Assembly: GCA_040755395.1 (NCBI GenBank)
Contig: JBFMAX010000006.1
Span: forward strand, 62,001 to 126,000
Source: Nitrospirota bacterium
Lineage (GTDB): Bacteria > Nitrospirota > Nitrospiria > Nitrospirales > Nitrospiraceae
Direction of reading: 5' to 3'
Length of the DNA stretch: 64,000 nucleotides
The position numbers and the translations under genes were made by a program. The notes under the pieces were generated by a model. The model had not been told where the DNA came from. It was given only the letters and a program-made list of their open reading frames with translations, and did not search any database. Below, in pieces: positions 54,818 through 64,000 of this stretch (its first letter is position 1; every line of letters begins with the position of its first letter).

Positions 54818-55689
54818 CGGCGGACACTCAACTGGTTCGCCATTTGAGCCACGATTCCGAAGGCTCTGTCCAAATCGAACGCCCTAAAGTCTTCGGTTCG
54901 TAAAACCGGCCGCAGTTGAGGTTCAACTTGTTGCCTCAGTGCGGACAACCGGCTTGCCGAGACATCGACCGGATCGTTACCGAGGATCTGTATTTTGTCA
55001 TGCACCAGCGCGACCAGCTCGGTATTGTCCGGCTTCAGGCCCAGGGTCCGAACGGCGTAGTCCAAATCGAAGAAGTCACGCAACGCAGGTTCCCGGCGGG
55101 ACAAAGCCGCCCGGAACTTTTCGGCAAACGCTTCGATCTTGGAAATGCATCGCACCGGCTTGACGGGAACAAGCTGTTCGCGAGACACAGGATCGAGAAG
55201 AATCGTCTTGGCTTGGCCATCGACAGGCGGCAGCACCAGAGGCTCCCGAAGACCCACCTCGATCTTGATCGTCTCGTCTCGTCCCCCAAGGGACGAGGCA
55301 TACCCGATGACCGCATTATATTGCGTCGAGTTATTCGCGCCAGTCAGCGGTTCGACCACACGCACAAAGGGAAACTGATCCGGAAGCGCGGCGACGAAGT
55401 CCTTCAGTCTCTTCGCCCGCGCGCTTCTCGCCGATCGAGGCGCATCCACCGGCATGGGAATGACGAAGTCCAAATCTTCGCTCATGCGATAGAAATCGGC
55501 ATACACCTTTGCGAGGCAGGTGCCGCCCTTGAACACGAGGCCGTCGTGGGTCGCAGTCAAAGCCTCCAGTAGCACCGTGCAGACATAATCCTTCTCGATC
55601 AGACGCTCAGGAAAACCATGGTGCTGGCTGGTGAAACCAAGCGCTTCACGAAACAGCTCGATTGGCGTGAAGAGATCTGGCATGGACAT
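54814..55689 (-). CDS. AbiEii-type nucleotidyltransferase toxin
   Basis: About 291 residues. GLVFKGGTCLAK and MSEDLDFVI form the nucleotidyltransferase site of the AbiEii/AbiGii family; a later KIEVGLREP and AEKFRAAL segment completes the fold. AbiEii toxins act with an AbiEi antitoxin; family members transfer NMPs onto tRNA or other targets. The ATG at 55689 overlaps the abiEi stop (TGATG), and its end overlaps hsdR (ATGA), so the three are tightly coupled. Confidence 0.85.
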   Translation of the reverse strand: MSMPDLFTPIELFREALGFTSQHHGFPERLIEKDYVCTVLLEALTATHDGLVFKGGTCLAKVYADFYRMSEDLDFVIPMPVDAPRSARSARAKRLKDFVAALPDQFPFVRVVEPLTGANNSTQYNAVIGYASSLGGRDETIKIEVGLREPLVLPPVDGQAKTILLDPVSREQLVPVKPVRCISKIEAFAEKFRAALSRREPALRDFFDLDYAVRTLGLKPDNTELVALVHDKIQILGNDPVDVSASRLSALRQQVEPQLRPVLRTEDFRAFDLDRAFGIVAQMANQLSVRR

Positions 55690-56489
55690 CACATCCGGTC
55701 GTTCATCACCACGCCCCAGCGCGGATTCACGGTGCCCCGTTTTGGCTTTCGTGGATTCCATGGGATGGGACTGCTCGTTCGCGTCAGAGCCCGTTCCAGC
55801 TTGCGCAACAATTTTTCCTCGACGCCTTCCCGTTCCAGCAGGGCACCCATCCTTCGGATCGTCCCTTTATCGCCGTAGCGCAGGGTGCACGCCACCAACT
55901 CCGCCGCGCTGATCCGCCGGGCCTTCAACTCCCGACGAATCCACGCATACCCGCGCGGGATGCCGTTAAAGCGAGACCAGTCATACACGGCATCGACCAA
56001 CGACCGAACCCGCGAAGAATAGACCGCGGTCTCTCCGTCTGGCGCCGGCACTGTCGTCGTGTCACCAAGCCGCTCATCGGCCACCTTGATCAAGGTCATG
56101 TCGACTGCGCCGATTTTCCAGTCCCCCGATATCCGGTTGTTATACGCATACAGTCGGACGGGAACCTGCTCATCAAAACCGTAATAATTGAAAGCATTGG
56201 GCCCGGAGAGTTGGTATCGCCCCTTGCGTTCTTTCATCAGTGTGTTCAAGGCCAGCACTTCGTTCGGACTCCATTTGCCGCCGAGCGGCAGTTTTCGTGG
56301 CACGAGATACAGCCCGCGTTGAACGCGGGCAATCCACCCGGCTTTGGCCAGCCGACTGAGCAGATTGCGCTCGCGCGGCGCGGACAAATGCAGTGGTCGC
56401 ACCAATTCACCCGCCCGGACGGTCGTTTGTCCCCGCATCTGAACATACGCAAACAGGAGCCGTTCGATCTCTCCCAAGCCCTTTTTCAT
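55689..56489 (-). CDS. AbiEi-type antitoxin / transcriptional regulator
   Basis: 266 residues. An N-terminal winged helix (about 20-62: LHLSAPRERNLLSRLAKAGW) is followed by the AbiEi C-terminal domain (YNNRISGDWKIGAVDMTLIKV, ERLGD). AbiEi binds its own promoter and neutralises the toxin. It is intact and directly upstream of abiEii. The candidate promoter lies immediately before its start codon. Confidence 0.82.
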   Translation of the reverse strand: MKKGLGEIERLLFAYVQMRGQTTVRAGELVRPLHLSAPRERNLLSRLAKAGWIARVQRGLYLVPRKLPLGGKWSPNEVLALNTLMKERKGRYQLSGPNAFNYYGFDEQVPVRLYAYNNRISGDWKIGAVDMTLIKVADERLGDTTTVPAPDGETAVYSSRVRSLVDAVYDWSRFNGIPRGYAWIRRELKARRISAAELVACTLRYGDKGTIRRMGALLEREGVEEKLLRKLERALTRTSSPIPWNPRKPKRGTVNPRWGVVMNDRM

Positions 56490-56495
56490 GGCTGC

Positions 56496-56524
56496 ACTGT
56501 ATATATGGGTAAATCGCCTGTCAA
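56496..56524 (-). promoter_or_regulatory. Promoter of abiEi (possibly leaderless transcript)
   Basis: On the minus strand TTGACA (56524-56519) is followed after 17 bases by TACAGT (56501-56496). The start codon of abiEi begins about 6 bases after the -10 box, so the transcript would have almost no leader. It lies between hsdS and abiEi. Confidence 0.6.
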
Positions 56525-56554
56525 GCGACTATCGATGAAATAGTATGCGAGGCC

Positions 56555-57744
56555 TTAGACAGGCATCTCCCCACTCATCAGGCGCGGCAACAGGAGGTCA
56601 CGGGCGGCGCGGAGCCGCACGTTCTGAAGCCGATGAATATGAGACTGAGAGAGGAGTGGCTCCGCTAGTTCGTTGAATGTTCCAAGAAGCGCGGACCGTG
56701 GAACAAGAATTTCGGCCCGCTCAAAATCACTTGCAACGACAGCCGGATAGGCAGCACCGCGAGCATGGTTCTCCAGGTATCCAACAAAAGCATCTGTGGT
56801 CGTCGCTTGGAGCAAGTAGGCCGTCGGAACTGTAGAGGGTGTTAGGACGGCGAACCCTGTTGAGGCGATCAGATTGGGTGCTGGCTGCCAGATGACCGCG
56901 TAAGACCTGCGGTTTGGCCGAACGCACGACCAGATGATGTCGCCGTGCTGAACGACTCGGCGCGCACGGCTTGGCGCGTCCCTGAAGTCGTAGCGCGTCG
57001 TCTCGTTGATCGAACCCGGCGTGACCGAGGAGATATCTATATACTCGATCTCACCATCAAACGAGGCGGGAAGCGATTCTCTTTGATCTCGGCGACTTCT
57101 GCGAGCCGCTTTTCCCCCCACCCCTCCGGCACGCCGTTGATGATGCGGGTGTGTTCGTGGCCGGGGAAGCGGAGGCGGACAAACCACTCGCGATAGAGCT
57201 GCCGCGCCGCCTCCTCCAACAGCGCCATCCGCCGCCGGTTGTTCTCGATCAGGTCGTCGTAGGCGGACAGGATGTCGGCGATGCGACGCTGGTCTTCGAG
57301 GGAAGGGAACGCAATCTCTACCTTGGCAAGCTTTTCCCGAGGAAGGTGCTTGATCGTCGCACCAGTAAGGAGGGGCGTGAACGCCCCTCGCCTACCCAGA
57401 TGAAGAAAGGAGTAATATAGGAAGCGATTGTCAAGGCAGTCATGAGGACGAATGCGATGGAGCGCTTTCTGGATCATCATTCCTGGCACAGCGTCTTTCC
57501 ACAATGCACAGCGCCCCGGTTCTCCACCTTCGCACATGACGATATCGCCGTATTTCAAACCGTACCGGTCCATCTCGTCATGTTCGAACCGCATCTCACG
57601 AAGACCTTCCAAATCGAACTCACCCCAGCGCACGTTGATGTTGGCAAGGTAAGGGAGGGATTCTCCTTTGTTTTTCTTTTCGTCCAACATCTTTCCCAAG
57701 CGGAAGTCCGCAACTTCAGCTAAAGGTTTCGTCGTCCACTTCAT
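56555..57744 (-). pseudogene. hsdS: Type I restriction specificity subunit S, frameshifted
   Basis: Frame 1 starts at ATG 57744 (MKWTTKPLAEVADFRLG) and gives the first target-recognition domain and the central conserved helices (QRRIADILSAYDDLIENN, then QLYREWFVRLRFPG). At an AAA run (minus strand, 57082-57084) one base seems to be missing: frame 1 ends shortly after, and the second recognition domain continues in another frame (SLPASFDGEIEYIDISSV onward) to 56555. The start overlaps the hsdM stop (ATGA). Confidence 0.82.
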
Positions 57745-59886
57745 GCCCCTAGTTCCTCGAAGTTCTCCTGAATCTTCGCCGCCAATTCCGCTGCTTCCTT
57801 GTTCAGATCGGCCAGTTCGGTGTGAATGTCGCGTAGGGTCTGCTCGAAGTCGAAGTCCTCGTCCTGCTCCGGTGGGGCAACACCCACATAGCGGCCGGGC
57901 GTGAGGCTCCAGTCGGCGGCCTCGATCTCCTTGCAATCAACCAACTTGACCAGTCCCGGCACAGCTTGCAACTCAGCCTTGGGAAAGCGGTCCTGAAGTC
58001 ACACGGTCTGCCGGTGGAAGTAGATGGCGCGCTTCATCTGCTCGACTGCGACCTTGCGCTCTTCATCGAGCTGCTTCACGAGCTTGGCCGCGGCGCGGCG
58101 GTCGCAGGACATCCCCTCACCCCGATCCTGTTCCCCGTTGCCGGGGGCGAGGGATACTTCTGAGGCGAGATCGGCGATGCGCGCAGCAAGCTTGTAGAGT
58201 AAATCCACCTGCTTGATGAGGTCGTGCAGTGCCACGGCGATGTGATCGAACGCTTGACGCGCGGCGTGCTTCTTCTCGTTCTTGTCCGGCAGCGCCTTGG
58301 CGTATCTCTGGCTGAACGCCTGCTGGCCGGCGAGGACCTTCTTCCGGTCGGTCTTGTACAGATTGGCTGCCTCGCGCAGTTCGCCGACTGCATCCGCAAA
58401 CGCCCGCTTTTTGACTGCTTCGAGCTCAGTATGCGTCGAGATGACCTCGTTGAGCCGGTCGAACCGGCCTTGCAGGTCTCTGAGCCTGGCTTCGAAGGCA
58501 TCGAGCTTGGCGGGAACCTGGTCGCTTTCCTCGCACAGGTGCCTGAGGTACTCCTTCACCAGTGAGAGAAAGCGCCTGTGCTGGCCTCGGTAAAGCCAGA
58601 CAATGGCGGCGAGGTTCATCATCTGCTCGGGCGAGAAGTCGTAAATCTTCCGGGTTACTTTCCGGTAGACGTTCCGGGCGTCAAATCATCAGCACCTTGT
58701 CCTTGCGGTCGGCGGGCTTGCCCCGGTCGAAGAACCACAGCTCGCAGGGTACGGTGCGGGTGTAGAAGAAATTGGAGCGGATCGAGATCATCACGTCCAC
58801 ATCCCCCGTCTCGACAATCTTTTTCCGCACCTCCTTCTCGCCGTGACCGGCGCTGGACGCTTGGGAAGACATGACGAAGCCGGCGCGGCCCTTGCTGTTC
58901 AAATAGCTCCAGAAGTAGGAGATCCAGAGGTAGTTGCCGTTGCTGACCTTCTTCTGCTTATTCACGCCCGGCAGGCCGAAAGGCAGACGCCGGTCACCCT
59001 TGATGCGTTCGGCGTCCACCAAATCCACGTTGAAGGGTGGATTGGCCATCACGAAGTCGCATTTGCCGACGAGCGTGAAGGGGTCGTCATAGTACGTGAT
59101 CGCTTCGCTCGCGATCTTGCCCTCCAGCCCGTGAACCGCGAGATTCATGATTGCCAGATGGGTTGTATCCCGATTCTTCTCATGGCCATAGAAAACGACT
59201 TTCTTCGCCGTGTCGCCGCCCTCCTGTTCGATGAAATGGCTCAATTGGACGAACATGCCACCCGAACCGCAGGCTGGGTCGAATACGATACCGTGGTCGG
59301 GTTCGATCACATTGACGATCATCTGGACCAGCGAAGGCGGAGTAAAAAACTCCCCGTTATCGTGCGCTTTCTGGACGGAGAACTTGGCAAGGAAGTACTC
59401 ATAGATGCGGCCAAACACGTCGCCTGACGCCTGCCTGATCTGCTCACTGTTGAATAGCCGCATCAAATCTTCGAGGACCTTGGCTTCGAAGATGCCATAG
59501 TCTTTCGGCAACACACCGGCAAGAGGCTGGAATCCGTTTTCGATCGCGGTCATCGCCTCGGTGACGAGCTTCGGCAGGTCGCTACCTCTGGTGGTCGCTT
59601 GCTCCATGATCCAGTCGTAGCGGGCCTTCTCAGGCAGGTAGAGCGCACGACGCGCCAGGTAGTCTTCAGGCCGTACCTTACGTTTGGGCATCCTGCCGGC
59701 GGCTTGGTCTTCTTCGATTTGCCGGGTTGCCGCTTGGAAGCGGTTCGCCGCATGCCGCAAGAAAATCACACCCAGCACGGGCATGAAGTAATCGCTGGAG
59801 GTGAGCTTGGAGTTGGCGCGGAGATTGTCCGCCGCCTCCCAGAGATCGGATTCGAGCTTTTCGATGTCGTTGAAAGTGACGGTCAT
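57741..59886 (-). pseudogene. hsdM: Type I modification methylase subunit M, two lesions
   Basis: The N-terminal part (401 residues, from ATG 59886) has the SAM motif FDPACGSGGMF and the catalytic NPPF motif (NPPFNVDLVD). After KVLMI an extra T in a TTT run (near 58683-58685) shifts the frame; removing it continues as DARNVYRKVTRKIYDFSPEQ. The next part runs to a TGA at 57999-58001 (HRQTV*LQDRF), where Trp (TGG) is expected. The C-terminal part then stays in that frame to 57741. The enzyme cannot be made whole as written. Confidence 0.85.
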
Positions 59887-59898
59887 ACTGCGTTCTAT

Positions 59899-60057
59899 CT
59901 AGGCTTGGAGGACCATCCTAACCCCTGAGACTTCCTTGTCGGCGTACTCCACCGTGACCAAGTCGAGCCGGCACTCTGTCCCGCCATGAAACGATTCGAT
60001 CGCGCTGATAATGCTGCGGCGGTCGCGAACCGTCGCCAACATACCGACGCGTGGAAG
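59899..60057 (-). pseudogene. Possible remnant of a helicase N-terminus
   Basis: A fragment reading LPRVGMLATVRDRRSI, then FHGGTECRLDLVTVEYAD, resembles the N-terminus of SNF2-type helicases such as the DISARM protein DrmD. After KEVSG the similarity is lost and a stop follows. It is short and has no own start signal. The match is from memory of the family, so confidence is low. Confidence 0.35.
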
Positions 60058-60669
60058 TGCGGTGACCTGAGGGCGTGCATTCCGGCTACTTCGCGAGTCA
60101 CTATCGCGCCAAATGACTTCGCCCTGAGCGGCGCTCAGTTTACCGGAAATCGCACGCTGACTCGATACCCCGTTTGAGGAATTACCAGGATTTCTTCGTT
60201 CTCGGTCATGCGCCTGGAGTGTAAGAAAAGGCGGACAAGAAAATGGGAGGTTCATACGTCTGAGGGTGAGGAGCGCGAGGGACTCAATTCTCCTGAGAAG
60301 ACTGTTCCTCAGAAATCAGGAGTTGGGCTTTCGAGGGCCAATAGAAGTTCTGTATCGAAGAACGGTGCCCGGCGGTGGCTCGCGCCGAGCACACGCGTGA
60401 AAACGCGAGAATGCTCAGCGGAAGGTTCTATCCAGTCGCCAGGAGCCATGGCAAGGGACCGGGGCGAGCAAGGCACTGTTTAGGATGAGAAAAGCTTCAT
60501 CCACTGGAGGTGCTTATCCGCCGACGACAATTACGAAAAGGCGATGAAGAGTCGGCGGTACGCGCCACGCCGCCTGGCCACTACAGAAAAGGAAGCTGCC
60601 TCAGGTGTTTCCCGTGGGTTCCAGATACGGCACACCGAAAAATAGCCCACGGTAGGAGCGAGCTTTGTT
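60058..60669. other. Gene-poor region between tRNA-Leu(CAG) and the hsd island
   Basis: No convincing gene. A 24-codon minus-strand frame (60209-60135) starts with MTENEEILVIPQ. Small open frames on the plus strand (such as 60208-60483) are basic and without a ribosome site. The region has a different look from its surroundings and may be debris of an integration event at the tRNA. Confidence 0.4.
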
Positions 60670-60756
60670 TGGTGCCGAAGCCGGGATTTGAACCCGGACA
60701 CCCTTGCGGGCGCTAGACCCTGAATCTAGTGCGTCTGCCAGTTCCGCCACTTCGGC
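60670..60756 (-). tRNA. tRNA-Leu (anticodon CAG)
   Basis: 87 bases on the minus strand. Acceptor arm GCCGAAG/CTTCGGC with encoded CCA, anticodon stem CTAGA/TCTAG around TTCAGGG (anticodon CAG), a long variable arm and T loop TTCAAAT. Its 3' end faces the defence island, as expected for an integration site. Confidence 0.95.
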
Positions 60757-60799
60757 ACGCTGTCGGGGAGGGGATTATCCCGAATTCGCGGACGCGGCG

Positions 60800-62284
60800 T
60801 CAAGCGGACGACGGCTGCGCTTGCCGTCCCCAGCGAATCATCTCATCCGACGCCGTCCAACAGCCGGCGGCGGCGATGTCGCGGGTATCGCCGCTCAAAA
60901 TGATGCGCTCGCGGACCAGTCCGGCGGCGGCGAGCAGGAAGGCGCCGGGAATCCAGGGCGCTTCATCGGCCAGCAGCACGTCGAAGCGCACGCGACCGAA
61001 GAGCGGATCCGCCACGACGCGCGCGGCGGTCGTGGCGACGAGACGGCGGTTCTGAATAAAGGCCTGGCGGTTGGTGCCTTCTTCCGCCGCCAGCAGTTCC
61101 CTGATCTTCTTGGTGCCCCCGAGCCGTTTGACCTCCGCCTTGAGCTCCTCGAACTCGGGCCGGAGGTCTTTCGGCACGGCCGCTTCCGGCGCCAGTTCCT
61201 CGATCCGGCGCTTGGCGACGTCGATCTCGCGCCGGAGGCCTTGCGCCTGCTGGTCATAGAGCTTGCGGTATTCGGCCAACGATTCGAGATTTTTCCCGAC
61301 GGCCTGCATCCCCAGTCGTTTCCAGATCGGGAGCGACTCGTAGGCCGAGACCGTCGCATCGATCTCTTTGATCTTGTCCTGCAATTCGGTGAGCTGCGTC
61401 AGCAGGCGCCATTCCAGCAGTTTGACTTCGTCCAGATCCCGCTGCTTCTGCGCCTTGTAGGCCAGGAGCGGACTGAGATCCCGGAAGCGTTCGTATTTTT
61501 TGCGCAGCGCCGCCTTGTCGGCCCTCGACTTGGCATAGAACTGGTGCATCTGCGCTTCAAAGCCGAGTTCCTGGAGCGCGATGCCGGCGACCTCGCGTTC
61601 GAGCGGCAATTCATACCGGCACAGGTGGCTCCTGTAGGGGAGCCCGGCTCCTTTCATCGCCCTGGCGATCAGGCCGAACACCTGGTCCGCCGCGGCGTGG
61701 CTCGGGCTGACGAGGAGCAGGCGTTTGTTCAGGCGGACCAACTCGACCGCCAGCGCGGCGAGTCTCTGCCGGCGGGCGGTCACCTCTTCGGTCCAGATGG
61801 TCGTGAGGACGGAGGCGGACGCGGTGGGAAGCGGCGTCTGTCCGTTCGCCGGCTGACCCGGCGCCAGCCAAGGCAACAACCGCTCCGCTGCGCCGAGCGT
61901 GTAGGTATCGGCCTTGGCCGCCATGTCGGCCAGGCGGCGAGAGGCGGTCTCGAGAAAGCCCGAGGCATCGGGAACCAGCGTCGCGGAAGACACGACTTGG
62001 CCCAAGCCGTCGAATGTCTGCACCAACAGCCGATTCCCGCGATACCCCAGCACGATGCCTTCGGTCGGCTCGGCCTCATCCGGCGGAATAATCGTGACGG
62101 GCCAATCTTCAGCCAGGGCCGTGGCCTGGGCGGACTCGAACTCATACAAGGAGAGGTTGCCCGCCGTGGCGCACAACCGGCCGTTCGCGAGGGACACCGG
62201 GGCGTCCCATCCCTTGGTCGCGGCTCGCGCCCGTTCCCTCTCGAGCTTGGCAGCAAAGTCGTCGAGCAGTTCCCGGACCTTCAT
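60800..62284 (-). CDS. SF1-helicase-like protein with degenerate Walker A and coiled-coil insert
   Basis: About 494 residues from ATG 62284. GQPANGQT (143-150) occupies the Walker A place but has Gln for Lys. LVSPSHAAADQV (191-202) is motif Ia of the Upf1/DNA2-like SF1 family. A long charged helical insert (about 230-410) follows, then ADEAPWIPGAFL (Walker B-like DEA, 439-450) and LSGDTRDI (motif III-like). The second RecA domain is missing. Length and K-to-Q change suggest a protein that binds nucleic acid or partners without hydrolysing ATP. Function unknown. Confidence 0.65.
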   Translation of the reverse strand: MKVRELLDDFAAKLERERARAATKGWDAPVSLANGRLCATAGNLSLYEFESAQATALAEDWPVTIIPPDEAEPTEGIVLGYRGNRLLVQTFDGLGQVVSSATLVPDASGFLETASRRLADMAAKADTYTLGAAERLLPWLAPGQPANGQTPLPTASASVLTTIWTEEVTARRQRLAALAVELVRLNKRLLLVSPSHAAADQVFGLIARAMKGAGLPYRSHLCRYELPLEREVAGIALQELGFEAQMHQFYAKSRADKAALRKKYERFRDLSPLLAYKAQKQRDLDEVKLLEWRLLTQLTELQDKIKEIDATVSAYESLPIWKRLGMQAVGKNLESLAEYRKLYDQQAQGLRREIDVAKRRIEELAPEAAVPKDLRPEFEELKAEVKRLGGTKKIRELLAAEEGTNRQAFIQNRRLVATTAARVVADPLFGRVRFDVLLADEAPWIPGAFLLAAAGLVRERIILSGDTRDIAAAGCWTASDEMIRWGRQAQPSSA

Positions 62285-62460
62285 GCGGGCATGTCCCCCT
62301 CTGAATCCGCCGTATCTTAATGATGTGCCGACTGACCTGTCCAGGTGGGCCGAGCGGCGAAGATCATGCACCGCGCGCCGTGGTGCGGGCGGCGGCAACG
62401 ATCGAAAGAGAACATGAGATTTCTACACGCGGCTTGACATCATCACGCGCCATTCGCGAA

Positions 62461-62489
62461 TTGACTTTTCGTCGTCCGGTCAGTATTCT
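62461..62489 (+). promoter_or_regulatory. Promoter of rplI
   Basis: TTGACT (62461-62466) and TATTCT (62484-62489) with a 17-base spacer, 31 bases before the rplI start. A clear sigma-70-like pair. Confidence 0.65.
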
Positions 62490-62520
62490 TTTTCTCTTTC
62501 CAACAGAAGGAGTTAGGGTC

Positions 62521-62991
62521 ATGAAAGTGATTCTCCAGGAAACGCTCGAAGGGATCGGCCATCTGGGCGACCTGATCGATGTCTCGGACGGATTTGCGCG
62601 CAATTATCTCTTGCCGCGCCGGAAGGCGCTCGAGGCGAACAGCCGCAACATCAAGGCCTTTGAACATGCGAAACGCATGATGGCGGAAAAGGCGAAGAAA
62701 GAGAGACTGGAGATCGAAGCGTTGGCGAAAAAGATCTCCGCCGTCTCGCTCACCGTCACCGCACAGGTCGGCAAGGACGACAAGATGTTCGGGTCCGTGA
62801 CCGCGAAAGATCTCGCGGAGGGCTTGGCCGAACAGGGCTTCACCGTCGACCGCCGGAAAATCCAATTGGCCCAGCCGATCAAGGAGCTCGGCACATTCAC
62901 CGTTCCCGTGAAGCTGCCGCGCGACATCACCGCCAGCGTGACCGTTCAAGTCGTGAAAAAGCAGGAGCCGGAGGCTTCCGCCAAGGAGTAA
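62521..62991 (+). CDS. rplI: 50S ribosomal protein L9
   Basis: 156 residues. The N-terminal signature VILQETLEGIGHLGDLIDVSDGFARNYLLPR (quoted in parts: VILQETLEGIGHLG and GFARNYLLPR), a long connecting helix and the C-terminal domain with GSVT and DRRKIQL are present. ATG 62521 follows AAGGAG. Confidence 0.96.
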   Translation: MKVILQETLEGIGHLGDLIDVSDGFARNYLLPRRKALEANSRNIKAFEHAKRMMAEKAKKERLEIEALAKKISAVSLTVTAQVGKDDKMFGSVTAKDLAEGLAEQGFTVDRRKIQLAQPIKELGTFTVPVKLPRDITASVTVQVVKKQEPEASAKE

Positions 62992-63069
62992 GCCGGGGAC
63001 CCGCCCGGGAGCGATTCACCGTGACACACCGGATCACCGAGACAGCCAAGAAAGGGGCGGAGGCGCGAC

Positions 63070-64000
<931 letters not shown>

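Noticed and set aside
51407-59886. TGA codons in hsdR and hsdM as recoded (selenocysteine or Trp) codons
   Set aside because: Other genes here use TGA as a normal stop (many ATGA/GTGA overlaps). The hsd genes also carry frameshifts, and no Sec-type downstream structure was seen. Decay or sequencing error is simpler.
60256-60660. A possible group II intron or reverse-transcriptase remnant
   Set aside because: I saw no reverse-transcriptase motif (such as YADD) and no domain V-like hairpin. The small frames have no ribosome site.

Overview
The window reads as a high-GC, gene-dense bacterial chromosome segment, most likely from the Nitrospira lineage (Nitrospirota). The main reason is a complex I cluster with two consecutive nuoM genes (the '2M' layout known from Nitrospira) and without nuoE, nuoF and nuoH. 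Large PAS/GAF kinases, short-leader genes and abundant small palindromic intergenic repeats fit this. The assignment is inferred from gene content; no marker gene here proves it.

Layout. 1-5.5 kb: PilZ proteins, a HEAT-repeat lipoprotein, an unusual long TatA, an M24 peptidase, two small unknown genes and a class-I glutamine amidotransferase. 5.6-16 kb: transporters (APC, SLC13/DASS, UMF1-type MFS), a PsiE-like protein, a tandem CCGH-motif metal-binding candidate, NagZ, PepA, QueE, a HAD phosphatase and tRNA-Leu(GAG) with a near-consensus promoter. 16.2-20.5 kb: a coupled signalling operon (unknown sensor protein, GAF/PAS kinase, NarL-type regulator, CheY-like receiver). 20.7-25.5 kb: a membrane protein, a PriA lacking its ATPase motifs, an OmpA-family protein and a small basic protein. 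25.7-39.9 kb: nuoA-B-C-D-G-I-J-K-L-M-M2-N. 40-43.7 kb: CHASE3-like kinase, receiver and hybrid kinase. 43.8-50 kb: phosphodiester glycosidase, rhodanese, lipoprotein, PyrE, CbiX-like, DUF523/DUF1722, a TIGR01777 epimerase and several repeats. 50.3-59.9 kb: a minus-strand defence island, hsdM-hsdS-abiEi-abiEii-hsdR-albA_2, in which all three hsd genes carry reading-frame lesions. 60.7-64 kb: tRNA-Leu(CAG), a degenerate SF1-helicase-like protein, rplI and the start of glyA.

Most notable. (1) Nearly every intergenic gap of the nuo operon holds an inverted pair of degenerate heptanucleotide tandem arrays. The words differ from gap to gap but the 7-nt period and hairpin layout are shared. Several elements run into the 3' ends of nuoJ, nuoM and nuoM2 and encode their tails. 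(2) The second NuoM has Ile where the first NuoM has the conserved TM7 lysine, which bears directly on how many protons a 2M complex I can pump. (3) Two nucleotide-binding proteins (PriA and the 60.8-kb SF1-like protein) have lost Walker A function. (4) TatA carries what looks like a second copy of its amphipathic helix at the far C-terminus.

All calls come from reading the sequence and from family knowledge; no database search was run.
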